Source of the DNA: Marinirhabdus sp050859505
GTDB taxonomy: Bacteria; Bacteroidota; Bacteroidia; Flavobacteriales; Flavobacteriaceae
Length of the DNA: 64,000 nucleotides
Assembly (NCBI RefSeq): GCF_050859505.1
Contig: NZ_CP193934.1
Coordinates: forward strand, 2,790,001-2,854,000
Reading direction: 5' to 3'
In this document: in pieces, positions 54,644-63,519 of the stretch
Layout of the letters: every line of letters begins with the position of its first letter
Numbering within the stretch: position 1 is the stretch's first letter
Translations under genes and position numbers: made by a program
The notes under the pieces: generated by a model
Told to the model about the DNA's origin: nothing
The model's input: the letters and a program-made list of their open reading frames with translations, nothing else
The model's database searches: none

Positions 54644-54706
54644 GTGAGGTGTGAGGTGTGAGGTGTGAGGTGTGAGGTGTGAGGTGTGAGGTGTGAGGTG
54701 TGAGGT
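54644..54706. repeat. perfect tandem repeat, nine copies of GTGAGGT
   Basis: Nine uninterrupted 7-bp units (63 bases) lie between the six-TM gene and the DUF4129 gene. The flanking 54536-54643 holds related degenerate G-rich sequence (for example GGTGAGTGGTGAG), unlike the AT-rich surroundings. It ends 30 bases before the TTG start of the next gene. Confidence 0.95.
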
Positions 54707-54736
54707 AAAAAATAATAGTAAGAGCGGAATAAAAAT

Positions 54737-55567
54737 TTGTATAGAATACTTTTCATTTTATTATTTTTTCTAGTTGCTGAAATTTCAGCACAAGATACTA
54801 TTTCTGAAATTCAAGAAATCCAAGTTGCCTTATCGCAAGACAGCATCCTTTCTTCCGAAGAAAAAATAGTCAAATACGATACCTATTCCCAAAAAACACC
54901 TCTTTCCCTCAATAAAGACAAACTTGAAGACTACAAAAACAATCCCGATTTCAACTACCAACCGCCCGAAGAAACCGATAACTGGTGGAAACAGTTTACG
55001 AGTTGGATAGGCGATTTAATAAGCAGGTTTTTTAGATGGCTAGGAAACGTCTGGAGCTCCTTTTGGGAATGGGTGCTCCCCAATGGTCAAGGAAGCGCGC
55101 TTTGGGGTTTTGTAATTCACGTACTGCCGTATATTATTGTAGCAGCACTGGTTGGCTTTATAGTTTGGCTCTTTTTTAAACTGAATCCTGGTGCCAAGCT
55201 TATGAAATCCAAAGCAAAAGGAGATGTGTTTTTTACGGAAGACGAAGAAATTATTAAAACGCGTGACATTCAGAAATTGATTGATAATGCACTGCTACAA
55301 CATAATTACCGCCTAGCAGTGCGGTATTATTATCTTTTAATCCTGAAACGGCTCACCGATGCTGAACTTATTGAATATGAATTTGATAAAACCAATAGCG
55401 ATTATTTTGACGAAGTCACTTCAGAAAAATTAAATTCTGGTTTCAGAAAAGCTACCAATATTTACGAGTATATCTGGTACGGAAACTTTACCGTAACCGA
55501 AAGCGATTTCAACAAAGCACAAAGTATTTTTACCAACCTAGAACGTAGTATTCCAAAAGCCACATGA
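54737..55567 (+). CDS. DUF4129 domain protein with TTG start
   Basis: 276 residues from TTG 54737; an in-frame stop at 54719-54721 and the absence of ATG leave no alternative, and the first residues form a good signal peptide (YRILFILLFFLVAEISAQ). A TM helix lies at about 127-150. The cytoplasmic C-terminal DUF4129 region has HNYRLAVRYYYLLILKRL and YIWYGNFTVTESDF. DUF4129 also forms the tail of transglutaminase-like membrane proteins in MoxR/DUF58 operons. Coupled to the next gene by ATGA. Confidence 0.83.
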   Translation: MYRILFILLFFLVAEISAQDTISEIQEIQVALSQDSILSSEEKIVKYDTYSQKTPLSLNKDKLEDYKNNPDFNYQPPEETDNWWKQFTSWIGDLISRFFRWLGNVWSSFWEWVLPNGQGSALWGFVIHVLPYIIVAALVGFIVWLFFKLNPGAKLMKSKAKGDVFFTEDEEIIKTRDIQKLIDNALLQHNYRLAVRYYYLLILKRLTDAELIEYEFDKTNSDYFDEVTSEKLNSGFRKATNIYEYIWYGNFTVTESDFNKAQSIFTNLERSIPKAT

Positions 55568-56781
55568 CAAAACTGCAAAAAATAGCTTTGTTTTCACTAC
55601 TAGTTTTAGTGGCACTTCTGGTGTATGTAGAAGCTACCAAACCACAGCCCATAAATTGGTTTGAGAGTTATAGCAGGATGGATAAAATTCCATTTGGCAC
55701 CTATGTTTTACACGATTTATTGAATGAAAAACTAGATGAAAATTTTATTGAAACGAATCGCCCGCCCTTTGAAGTTCTAGCAGACACTTCAGTACAAGGC
55801 ACTTACTTTTTTACGAATAATTATATAAGTATCTATGGTGACGAGCTGGATAAACTGCTTCGTTGGACCGAAAAGGGAAACACGCTATTTATTGCTTCGA
55901 ACAGTTTTAGCAGAGAATTGCTAGACACCCTCTCCCTTAAAGAGGATAGACAGTACAGCATAAACACTCTAGGTACGCAACCTATGCTGGAACTTGTAAA
56001 TGAAAATTTAAAAATCAACAAACCCTATCTCATTGAACGAGACCTAAGCATTGGTAGTTTTTCAGAATTGGACACCTTAACGCACATTGTCTTAGGAAAC
56101 ACAGAAGTTTACCATGACACGCTGAAACTTAAAGATCCGAAACCCAATTTTATAAAAGCCCCGTTTGGCAAAGGATATATTTTCCTCCATTTACAGCCAG
56201 AAGTGTTTACCAATTACTTCCTCTTAGAAAAAGATAATGTAGAATATACTGAAGGTGTTTTAGCATACATAAATAGCAGCGATAATTTTTATTGGGACAA
56301 CCACTACAAATCCGGTAAGCCCATCGAGACCTCTCCATTGTATATTTTACTGAATAATAAAAACCTGAAGTGGGCGTATTATTTTATGTTGATTGGCGCG
56401 TTACTCTTCGTTTTATTTGAAGGAAAAAGAAAGCAACGAAAAATTCCAGTGGTAATCCCACCTGCCAATAAAACTTACGAATACACCCGTACGATCGCAG
56501 GGATGTATTATGACCAAAAAGACCATAAAGCCATTGCCGAAAAGCAAATAGCACTCTTTATGGAATACATTCGTACACGTTTACGTATCCCTACCGAACA
56601 AATCAATACACGCTTTTTTACTCAGGTAGCCGCACGTAGTGGCAACACGCCAGAAGATACCAAAGCATTGTTTACTTTTATGGAGCAAATTCAGCATTCG
56701 TCTACCATAGCACCTGAAACATTGCTTAAACTAAATAAAGAAATCACCACTTATAAAAATATAACAGATGGAAAATCCTGA
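55564..56781 (+). CDS. DUF4350 domain membrane protein
   Basis: 405 residues. N-terminal TM helix (about 5-22), then a periplasmic DUF4350 domain, a Rossmann/GATase-like fold with GTYVLHDLLNEKLD and GNTLFIASNSFSREL, and APFGKGYIFLHLQPE. A second TM helix occurs at about 268-285 and a helical cytoplasmic tail follows. Overlaps DUF4129 by 4 bases and MoxR by 14 bases, so co-translation is likely. Function unknown. Confidence 0.83.
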   Translation: MTKLQKIALFSLLVLVALLVYVEATKPQPINWFESYSRMDKIPFGTYVLHDLLNEKLDENFIETNRPPFEVLADTSVQGTYFFTNNYISIYGDELDKLLRWTEKGNTLFIASNSFSRELLDTLSLKEDRQYSINTLGTQPMLELVNENLKINKPYLIERDLSIGSFSELDTLTHIVLGNTEVYHDTLKLKDPKPNFIKAPFGKGYIFLHLQPEVFTNYFLLEKDNVEYTEGVLAYINSSDNFYWDNHYKSGKPIETSPLYILLNNKNLKWAYYFMLIGALLFVLFEGKRKQRKIPVVIPPANKTYEYTRTIAGMYYDQKDHKAIAEKQIALFMEYIRTRLRIPTEQINTRFFTQVAARSGNTPEDTKALFTFMEQIQHSSTIAPETLLKLNKEITTYKNITDGKS

Positions 56782-57784
56782 AGAAAACCCAATCATACCA
56801 AAGCAAAATGAAGAGTTACAGTTTAACAACCGTATTCCGCTGGAGGCGTTGAAAACTTCAGTAGAAGCTATTAAAGCACAGTTGCGAAAAATAATTATTG
56901 GTCAAGAAGATTTTATCGAACTACTCATTGTTGGGTTGTTGGCAAACGGTCATATTCTTATTGAAGGGGTGCCAGGCATTGCAAAAACCATTACAGCAAA
57001 GTTATTTGCAAAAACCTTGAAAACCGATTTCAGTAGAATTCAGTTTACGCCAGATTTGATGCCTAGTGACGTCTTAGGGACATCCATCTTGAATATGAAA
57101 GAGTCGGAATTCGAATTCAAAAAAGGACCTATTTTCAGCAACGTAGTCTTGATTGATGAAATTAACCGAGCACCTGCCAAAACGCAAGCTGCTTTATTTG
57201 AAGTAATGGAAGAACGTCAAATTACTATGGACGGTACAAAATACCTAATGGACTATCCATTTATGGTCCTGGCAACACAAAACCCCATTGAACAAGAAGG
57301 CACCTACGCCCTACCCGAAGCACAACTGGACCGCTTTCTCTTTAAAATAAAGGTGGGATATCCAAATCTTAAAGATGAAGTAACCATTTTAAAATCACAT
57401 CACGACCGTAAATTGGCAGTTCCTACAGATGCTATTGAAAGTGTGTTAACTTCCGAAGATTTAAGAAAATTTCGTGGGCAGGTACAGGAAATACTAATTG
57501 AAGATAAAATCTTTAATTATATCGCACAGGTAGTTGATAAAACCAGGAACCATCCACATTTATATTTAGGAGGTTCTCCAAGGGCATCATTGGCGATAAT
57601 GAATGCTGCCAAAGCGTTTGCAGCCATAAACGGACGTGATTTTGTAACACCAGACGATGTAAAACGAGCTTTAGCGCCCGTGTTGCGTCACCGTATTATT
57701 CTTTCTCCGGAACGTGAAATGGAAGGAATGACACCAGAAACCGTAATAGATATGATTGCACAAAGTGTTGAAATCCCGAGATAA
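56768..57784 (+). CDS. MoxR-family AAA+ ATPase (DUF58-associated)
   Basis: 338 residues. Walker A GVPGIAKT at 67-74, Walker B LIDEINRAPAKTQ (D130, E131), sensor region ATQNPIEQEGTYALPEAQLD, and GGSPRASLAI. In organisms with characterised versions, MoxR works with DUF58 and vWA partners in maturation of envelope or metal-containing complexes. Overlaps DUF4350 and is followed 9 bases later by DUF58. Distinct from the folding-factor-associated MoxR at 9702-10655. Confidence 0.93.
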   Translation: MENPEENPIIPKQNEELQFNNRIPLEALKTSVEAIKAQLRKIIIGQEDFIELLIVGLLANGHILIEGVPGIAKTITAKLFAKTLKTDFSRIQFTPDLMPSDVLGTSILNMKESEFEFKKGPIFSNVVLIDEINRAPAKTQAALFEVMEERQITMDGTKYLMDYPFMVLATQNPIEQEGTYALPEAQLDRFLFKIKVGYPNLKDEVTILKSHHDRKLAVPTDAIESVLTSEDLRKFRGQVQEILIEDKIFNYIAQVVDKTRNHPHLYLGGSPRASLAIMNAAKAFAAINGRDFVTPDDVKRALAPVLRHRIILSPEREMEGMTPETVIDMIAQSVEIPR

Positions 57785-57793
57785 CCTCAAAAC

Positions 57794-59125
57794 ATGATCA
57801 ATTTCTTTAAATCACTATACTTAACACCGCGTTTTTTCTATGTGGTTGCTGCCTTGGTGGTCTTATTCATCATGTCAAACTGGTGGTTGGAACTCTATGG
57901 AATTTCGTGGATTTTGGTTTTGGGAATTGCAGTTTTTATAGTGCTTGAAATTTCTATGCTTTACAGCAGCAAAGGTTTAAAAGGTAAAAGAATCTTACCC
58001 GAAAAATTTTCAAATAGTGATACAAATGAAGTGCTCGTTCAACTTGAGAATACGTATGCTTTTTCCATTACGGTTGGAATTGTCGACGAGTTGCCTGTCC
58101 AGTTTCAGAAAAGAGATTTCTTTCAGACTATAAAAATTGTAGGAAAACAACGACATACCTATTCGTATTTGGTGCGTCCTGTAGAACGTGGTGAATATAT
58201 CTTCGGAAATTTGAATCTTTATGCATCCTCGATTATTGGACTTATTAGAAAACGTTACACCTTCAATAACGAACAGCCAGTGAAAGTGTATCCTTCTTTC
58301 ATCCAAATGAAAAAATATGACTTCCTTGCTATTGACAATCGGTTATCGCAGATAGGTTTAAAAAAAATTAGAAAGATTGGCCACACCATGGAATTTGAGC
58401 AAATCAAAGAATATGTAGTGGGTGACGACGTTCGTACCGTAAACTGGAAAGCCACGGCCAAGCACGCACGATTAATGGTAAATCAGTTTCAGGACGAAAA
58501 AATGCAACCGGTTTACAGCATTATCGATACCAGCCGCGTGATGAAAATGCCCTTTAACGAACTAAAATTGATAGATTACGCCATAAACAGTGCGTTGGCT
58601 TTCAGCAATATTGCGTTAAAGAAAAATGATAAAGTAGGATTGGTAGACTTCAGCAATACAATTGGTAATTTCTTACCTGCGCAGGCTAAAAAGACCTATT
58701 TAAATAACATTCTGGATACGCTTTATACTATAGATTCTAAGTATTTAGATTCAGATTTTGGAGCATTGCAGGCAATGGTACGTAGACGTATTAACCACCG
58801 TAGTTTATTATTGCTCTATACCAATTTTGAACATATTTCTTCATTACACAGACAACTTCCCTACTTGCAAGCAATTTCAAAAAAACACGTTTTGGTGGTC
58901 ATCTTTTTTGAAAACACCGAGCTTCGCAAACTTAGTGAAACCGAAGCAAACACCATCCCAGATATTTTTGACAAAACTATTGCAGAGCAGTTTCAGTTTG
59001 ACAAAAAAGTAATGGTACGCGAATTACAGCAACGAGGCATACAAACCGTACTAACCGCTCCAGAAGATTTAACAGTAAATACTATCAATAAATATCTGGA
59101 GATAAAGGCGAAGGGATTGTTGTAA
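57794..59125 (+). CDS. DUF58 domain protein
   Basis: 443 residues. Two N-terminal TM helices, an Ig-like stretch, then DUF58 with its core GDDVRTVNWKATAKHARLMV and a vWA-like domain with YSIIDTSRVM and KVGLVDFSNTIG, resembling a MIDAS site (DTS in place of DxSxS). It is the canonical partner of MoxR. Closes the plus-strand cluster starting at SpoIIM. Confidence 0.9.
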   Translation: MINFFKSLYLTPRFFYVVAALVVLFIMSNWWLELYGISWILVLGIAVFIVLEISMLYSSKGLKGKRILPEKFSNSDTNEVLVQLENTYAFSITVGIVDELPVQFQKRDFFQTIKIVGKQRHTYSYLVRPVERGEYIFGNLNLYASSIIGLIRKRYTFNNEQPVKVYPSFIQMKKYDFLAIDNRLSQIGLKKIRKIGHTMEFEQIKEYVVGDDVRTVNWKATAKHARLMVNQFQDEKMQPVYSIIDTSRVMKMPFNELKLIDYAINSALAFSNIALKKNDKVGLVDFSNTIGNFLPAQAKKTYLNNILDTLYTIDSKYLDSDFGALQAMVRRRINHRSLLLLYTNFEHISSLHRQLPYLQAISKKHVLVVIFFENTELRKLSETEANTIPDIFDKTIAEQFQFDKKVMVRELQQRGIQTVLTAPEDLTVNTINKYLEIKAKGLL

Positions 59126-59159
59126 ACCAGTGGGTGAATCCTCAAAAAATCATCAACAT

Positions 59160-59600
59160 ATGAAAACACTTTTACGAATCATTATCTTAGCCCTACTAGT
59201 GGTTTCATTCCTTTTTCCAGCATTGTATTACGCACAGTTACCAGAAGAAATTCCTATTCATTTTAATGCCATAGGAGAGGCAGATGGTTTTGGAAAGAAA
59301 AGTACGATATGGTTACTTCCTATTCTTAATGTAGTCAACGTACTTATCATTTTTGCTATTAGCAGTGGTGCTAAATATATGCCCAAACAAAAAAAACAAC
59401 CACCATATTTTGCTGAAATTGTTGGAATTTATGTTCTAATTTTAACAACCTACATTGGTATTGCTAATGTATTAATTGCTGTAGGCGAGTTGAAAACATT
59501 GGGCACGTGGTTTCTTCCTTTTGTAATCATACTTTCCATGTTACTTGTAGGATATTTATTTATACAACAACGGAAAATGAAATTGCAGAACAAAAAATGA
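59160..59600 (+). CDS. DUF1648 membrane protein
   Basis: Start ATG 59160 (MKTLLRIIIL), 146 residues; an in-frame GTG at 59130 is possible. Four hydrophobic helices; the DUF1648 signature is YAQLPEEIPIHFNAIGEADGFGKKS between helices 1 and 2 (given in parts: LPEEIPIHFNAIGEADGFG). Domain of unknown function, seen in SdpI-like proteins. 35 bases behind DUF58, but its relation to that cluster is only positional. Confidence 0.83.
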   Translation: MKTLLRIIILALLVVSFLFPALYYAQLPEEIPIHFNAIGEADGFGKKSTIWLLPILNVVNVLIIFAISSGAKYMPKQKKQPPYFAEIVGIYVLILTTYIGIANVLIAVGELKTLGTWFLPFVIILSMLLVGYLFIQQRKMKLQNKK

Positions 59601-59718
59601 TCGTTAGATACATTTCAGTATTGTAATGCTACAGTTGGGTAGGTTTTAATTTGTGTTCCTTGCGTTTCTTCTCACTTTTGAAGTGTTCAAAACAAATAAA
59701 CACTTTAAAACACACCCT

Positions 59719-60144
59719 ATGAAAACTATCATTATTACAATCGTTCTAGCATGTACACTAGCATTTATGAATGCACAAGATGCCATTAAAACAGAGGGTA
59801 CCACCATTACCGTAACCGTTCCTGTAAAAACCGACACAGGAGAAATTATAGTAGCACTTTACAACGAAGCTACTTTTATGAAAGCCGCTCCATTAGAAGG
59901 GTTACGTAGTACCATTGAAAATGGAAAAGCAACCGTAGTCTTTACCAATATTGCACCAGGAGATTACGGAATAACACTCTTTCACGATACCAACGGAAAC
60001 AAAACTATGGATTTTGAAGCTAACGGAATGCCAAAAGAAAATTACGGCGTTTCGAACAATGTTATGAACTTTGGACCACCACAATGGAAAGATGCAAAGT
60101 TTACTATAGCTACAGCACCTATTGAAATGGAAATTATACTGTAG
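59719..60144 (+). CDS. DUF2141 secreted protein
   Basis: Start ATG 59719 (MKTIIITIVL), 142 residues. Signal peptide to about residue 19 (AFMNAQ). The DUF2141 beta domain has TITVTVPVKTDTGEIIVALYNE, PGDYGITLFHDTNGNKTMDF and PKENYGVSNN. Family of unknown function, probably periplasmic or outer surface. Followed by a strong terminator. Confidence 0.87.
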   Translation: MKTIIITIVLACTLAFMNAQDAIKTEGTTITVTVPVKTDTGEIIVALYNEATFMKAAPLEGLRSTIENGKATVVFTNIAPGDYGITLFHDTNGNKTMDFEANGMPKENYGVSNNVMNFGPPQWKDAKFTIATAPIEMEIIL

Positions 60145-60180
60145 GCTACGTATATATTAAAAAATATAAATACAAATCCC

Positions 60181-60210
60181 AAAAGGTCGAATCGTTAGAT
60201 TCGACCTTTT
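60181..60210 (+). terminator. terminator of the DUF2141 gene
   Basis: Perfect 13-bp stem AAAAGGTCGAATC (60181-60193) / GATTCGACCTTTT (60198-60210), loop GTTA; U tract is short. Confidence 0.85.
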
Positions 60211-60238
60211 GAATAAGTAAAAACTTCCATTTATAAAT

Positions 60239-60274
60239 TTTGCATAGTTTTTATCGATAGTCTTCGTATCTTTG
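60239..60274 (+). promoter_or_regulatory. probable promoter of oxyR
   Basis: TATCTTTG (60267-60274) is an exact -7 match 54 bases before ATG 60328. TTTG at 60239-60242 is 24 bases upstream, slightly longer than the usual spacer. Confidence 0.45.
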
Positions 60275-60327
60275 ATATCAGTTTTATCTGAAATCGCACA
60301 GCATTCAATCTAAAAACGTCTATCATA

Positions 60328-61272
60328 ATGACTATCACGCAACTAAAATACGTCCTTGCAGTAGCTGAACAACAAAACTTTACCAAAGCTGCTGAAAAAA
60401 CTTTTGTTACCCAACCCACCCTTAGTATGCAAATACAAAAACTGGAGGACGAACTGGATATCTTAATTTTTGACAGAAGTAAAAAACCTATTGAGCTTAC
60501 CGAAATAGGTAAGAAAATAGTAAATCAAGCAAGAAATATCGTTAACGAAGCCGATAGAATGCAAGACGTGGTAGACCAGCAAAAAGGTTTTATTGGCGGT
60601 GAATTTAAATTGGGAATTATACCAACAATTATGCCTACGCTTTTACCTATGTTTTTGAGAACGTTTACCAAAAAATATCCAAAAGTTCAATTAAAAATTG
60701 AAGAGCTAACTACCGAAGAACTCATTTCAAAAATTAATGAAAATCATCTAGATGCTGCCATTGCTGCCACACCTTTATATCAGCCAAAAATTAAAGAGCG
60801 TGCATTGTATTACGAGCCTTTTGTTGGATATATACCTAAAAGTCATAGACTGGCAGATAAAAAAGAAATAGAAACAGTCGATTTAGATATAGACGATATT
60901 TTATTACTGGAAGACGGGCATTGCTTTAGAGATGGTGTGGTTAACCTTTGTAAATCTTCACGATTACATACAAATCAGTCCTTCCAACTACAAAGCGGGA
61001 GTTTCGAAACATTAATTAAATTAAGCAACGAAGGATTGGGGATGACACTACTCCCCTACCTGAATACTTTAGATATGGACGAAAAGCAGAAACAAAATTT
61101 AAAACATTTTAAAAAACCATTACCTTCAAGAGAAGTAAGTTTAATTTACAGTACTAGTGAACTTAAATTACAGATTACGAACGCACTATACGACACCATT
61201 TCTAGCGTAGTACGGGGTGCCATTGCATTTCAAGATATTGAAATTATAAGTCCTACTAAAAAGTCTATCTAA
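60328..61272 (+). CDS. oxyR: hydrogen-peroxide-sensing LysR-type regulator OxyR
   Basis: 314 residues. N-terminal winged helix-turn-helix (about 1-60; FTKAAEKTFVTQPTLSMQI). Substrate domain contains LLEDGHCFRDGVVNLCKSS: the two cysteines are C199 and C208, the same numbers as the peroxide-reactive and resolving cysteines of E. coli OxyR. It should activate catalase/peroxidase/Dps genes upon H2O2. No target gene lies next to it in the window. Ends in a terminator. Confidence 0.94.
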   Translation: MTITQLKYVLAVAEQQNFTKAAEKTFVTQPTLSMQIQKLEDELDILIFDRSKKPIELTEIGKKIVNQARNIVNEADRMQDVVDQQKGFIGGEFKLGIIPTIMPTLLPMFLRTFTKKYPKVQLKIEELTTEELISKINENHLDAAIAATPLYQPKIKERALYYEPFVGYIPKSHRLADKKEIETVDLDIDDILLLEDGHCFRDGVVNLCKSSRLHTNQSFQLQSGSFETLIKLSNEGLGMTLLPYLNTLDMDEKQKQNLKHFKKPLPSREVSLIYSTSELKLQITNALYDTISSVVRGAIAFQDIEIISPTKKSI

Positions 61273-61273
61273 C

Positions 61274-61305
61274 ATAAATGCCCCGTAAAATTTCGGGGCA
61301 TTTAT
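61274..61305. terminator. bidirectional terminator between oxyR and the next gene
   Basis: 12-bp stem ATAAATGCCCCG (61274-61285) / CGGGGCATTTAT (61294-61305), 8-base loop. It also stands at the end of the convergent small gene. Confidence 0.88.
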
Positions 61306-61306
61306 A

Positions 61307-61504
61307 TTAGGGATTTAAATAAATTAAACATTGGTTCAGTTGAGGATTCTGCTTAATTAAGGCATCTACCCAAACTTTTAATTCCTCAATTTCGTAAGGA
61401 AGAAGTCGTTCTAGCGCTTTTTTTAGCTCTTTACAGAATAAATTTGCATCAAAGCTTACTTTTTTTAATACAGCTTTGGTGTAGTCGTACATTGCTCTAG
61501 CCAT
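61307..61504 (-). CDS. small conserved flavobacterial protein
   Basis: 65 residues, predicted all-helical and cytoplasmic: MARAMYDYTKAVLKKVSFDA, then CKELKKALERLLPYEIEEL and WVDALIKQNPQL. I recall near-identical short proteins in many Flavobacteriia, with no known role. It has two cysteines and no motif I can name. Stands alone, convergent with oxyR. Confidence 0.75.
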   Translation of the reverse strand: MARAMYDYTKAVLKKVSFDANLFCKELKKALERLLPYEIEELKVWVDALIKQNPQLNQCLIYLNP

Positions 61505-61630
61505 AGTTAATTCGGTATTTTTCAGGTTAAGTAGTGTTTATCTATACGCGAAGAGGTTTTTGTGATTAAGGTGTCTGTAAGATAGTGAAAAACTTTCAAG
61601 AAAATTGCCCTTGTTTATAAATATTATAGA

Positions 61631-62431
61631 TTAAAACCTATTATCTCCGTCCAACAGACTGCCTAAGCCACCTAAGACGCTTCCTTCTCCTTTATTTTTC
61701 CCACCACCTTGAGGTGCTGCTGCCCAAACTCGTTTGGCCAATCTACTAAATGGCAACGATTGTACAAATACAGTTCCAGGTCCTGTAAGCGTAGCAAAGA
61801 AAAGTCCTTCTCCGCCAAAGAGCGTATTTTTAATACCTCCTACAAATTCTATATCATAGTTTACCGTATGATCAAAACCTATAATACAACCCGTATCAAT
61901 TTTCAATTTTTCTCCAGCTGCTAGTTCTTTTGTCGCTGTAGTTCCGCCGGCGTGTACAAATGCCATTCCGTCGCCTTCCAGCTTTTGCATAATAAAACCT
62001 TCTCCACCAAAGAGTCCGCGACCTAATTTTCTTGAAAATTCTATACCTATACTTACTCCTTTTGCAGCACAGAGAAAGGCATCTTTCTGGCAGATAAACT
62101 TATTTCCAAATCTTGTTAAATCTATAGGGAGTATTTTTCCCGGGTATGGGGATGCAAAGTTTACTTGTTTTTTACCTACTCCTGTATTATAAAAGGCTGT
62201 CATAAACAAACTTTCACCAGTAAGTAAGCGTTTACCGGCGCCAAACATTTTGCCCATAAAGCCTTTATCGTTTGCAGAACCATCACCAAAGATGGTTTCC
62301 ATTTTAATGCCATCGTCCATCATCATAAAACTTCCTGCTTCGGCAATCACGCCTTCGTTGGGATCCAGTTCTATTTCTACGAATTGCATTTCTTCACCGT
62401 GGATTTTATAATCTATTTCGTGTGCGTTCAT
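61631..62431 (-). CDS. TIGR00266 / AIM24-family protein
   Basis: 266 residues. A beta-solenoid-like protein starting MNAHEIDYKIHGEEMQFVEI with glycine-rich segments FGDGSANDKGFMGKMFGAGK, EFSRKLGRGLFGGEGFI and KNTLFGGEGLFFATLTGPGTV. This matches the TIGR00266/AIM24 family; function unknown in bacteria. The Gly-rich C-terminus (GGLGSLLDGDNRF) is less conserved. Monocistronic. Confidence 0.88.
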   Translation of the reverse strand: MNAHEIDYKIHGEEMQFVEIELDPNEGVIAEAGSFMMMDDGIKMETIFGDGSANDKGFMGKMFGAGKRLLTGESLFMTAFYNTGVGKKQVNFASPYPGKILPIDLTRFGNKFICQKDAFLCAAKGVSIGIEFSRKLGRGLFGGEGFIMQKLEGDGMAFVHAGGTTATKELAAGEKLKIDTGCIIGFDHTVNYDIEFVGGIKNTLFGGEGLFFATLTGPGTVFVQSLPFSRLAKRVWAAAPQGGGKNKGEGSVLGGLGSLLDGDNRF

Positions 62432-62631
62432 TTTTTTGAGTTTAGGAGTTTCGTTGCTTGCCTTTGGCTTCGCTATTTATGAGTTGAGTACTTTAGCGAA
62501 TTGTTACATTTTCTATCTAAAAATTTATTTCAAAGAGATACGCTGGGAAACATCGAGACATTAGGAGACATCAATTATAAGTTCATTTACTTGCTTCTCA
62601 ACCCTTCAACATTAAACTCCTCAACTAATTC

Positions 62632-63211
62632 ACTAATTACCCAGGTATCTAATTAACCATTCTTCCTCCTCACGGTCCATTCAAACTCAAATATCGAAAC
62701 TGTGTCTCCCGCTTCATCTACTCCTTCGGCTTTCATCCAGCAGGTTTGACCTTCGCCAGTTTTTACGGTTGCTGAAATGGCTTTTTGTATGGCAATACCG
62801 TCGCTACACGTAAAGGTGATTCTTCCTGTAGCCTTTTTGGTAAAAGTCGCTTTGTTATTTGCGACGAGCATCGAAACTTTAGCACCACGCTCTCGTATTT
62901 GCGCCATTACCAATGCACCTGTACTTAATTCTGCTGCCATTCCCTGTACGGCCCAGAACATAGAATTAAATGGATTCTGGTTAATCCATTTCAATTTTAC
63001 AGAGGTTACACAGCTTTCTGCGGAAATTTTCTTCACACGTACTCCCGTAAAAAAGGCTGATGGAAGTTTCAGCATGGTAAAAGTGTTTATTTTTTTTGGA
63101 GACAACATGGTAAAGATTTGGATTTCCAACGAAGATACTTAATCTGTATTAAAAATTGCTCTCAGTTTGTTGAGTATGGAGATTCGTTAACTGGGTAACT
63201 GGGTAATTAGT
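62632..63211. repeat. 13-bp inverted repeat flanking the DUF4442 gene
   Basis: ACTAATTACCCAG (62632-62644) and CTGGGTAATTAGT (63199-63211) are exact reverse complements enclosing the gene. The right copy lies in a small direct repeat (CTGGGTAA at 63191 and 63199). Confidence 0.7.
62653..63108 (-). CDS. DUF4442 (hotdog-fold) protein
   Basis: Start ATG 63108 (MLSPKKINTF), 151 residues; a start at 63129 would add seven. A hotdog-fold architecture: VSVKLKWINQNPFNSMFWAVQ-type helix (NQNPFNSMFWAVQGMAAEL) wrapped by beta strands (ATFTKKATGRITFTC, FEWTVRRKNG). DUF4442 proteins resemble thioesterases, but catalysis is unproven. Flanked by 13-bp inverted sequence copies (62632-62644 and 63199-63211). 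Confidence 0.85.
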   Translation of the reverse strand: MLSPKKINTFTMLKLPSAFFTGVRVKKISAESCVTSVKLKWINQNPFNSMFWAVQGMAAELSTGALVMAQIRERGAKVSMLVANNKATFTKKATGRITFTCSDGIAIQKAISATVKTGEGQTCWMKAEGVDEAGDTVSIFEFEWTVRRKNG

Positions 63212-63519
63212 CAAATGTGTAATTTATATTTCAATTAAACTCAAAATCGAGCTCCTTCCCTTAGCATCCTAATATTTTATTGAGTTTACAAAACTTAAAA
63301 GCGTTAAGGGAAGGTGGATTTCGGATAGATTTTAAATGGAATTAACATGCTTCAACCCGAAATTCGGAAGGGGTACAATTAGCAAGTAATAGTTGGGTTT
63401 CCCGATGTATTCAAGATTATCTTGAGACTGACAATTGTTAACGTTTTGTTAATTTTTAGTACTATGCGTAACATAATACCAAGTAATAGACATATATTTG
63501 TATAAGAAATTAATGAACT
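63109..63519. other. non-coding interval before the DUF4870 gene
   Basis: No gene is supported. It contains the CTGGGTAA direct repeat (63191-63211) and, at 63493-63500, a plus-strand -7 element TATATTTG for the next gene. AT-rich; no tRNA or hairpin terminator recognised. Confidence 0.5.
63493..63500 (+). promoter_or_regulatory. -7 element of the DUF4870 gene
   Basis: TATATTTG fits TAnnTTTG exactly, 20 bases before ATG 63520; no -33 match at the usual spacing. Confidence 0.45.

Noticed and set aside
54644..54706. CRISPR-like regular repeats
   Set aside because: Units are 7 bp, contiguous and have no spacers; this is a simple tandem repeat.
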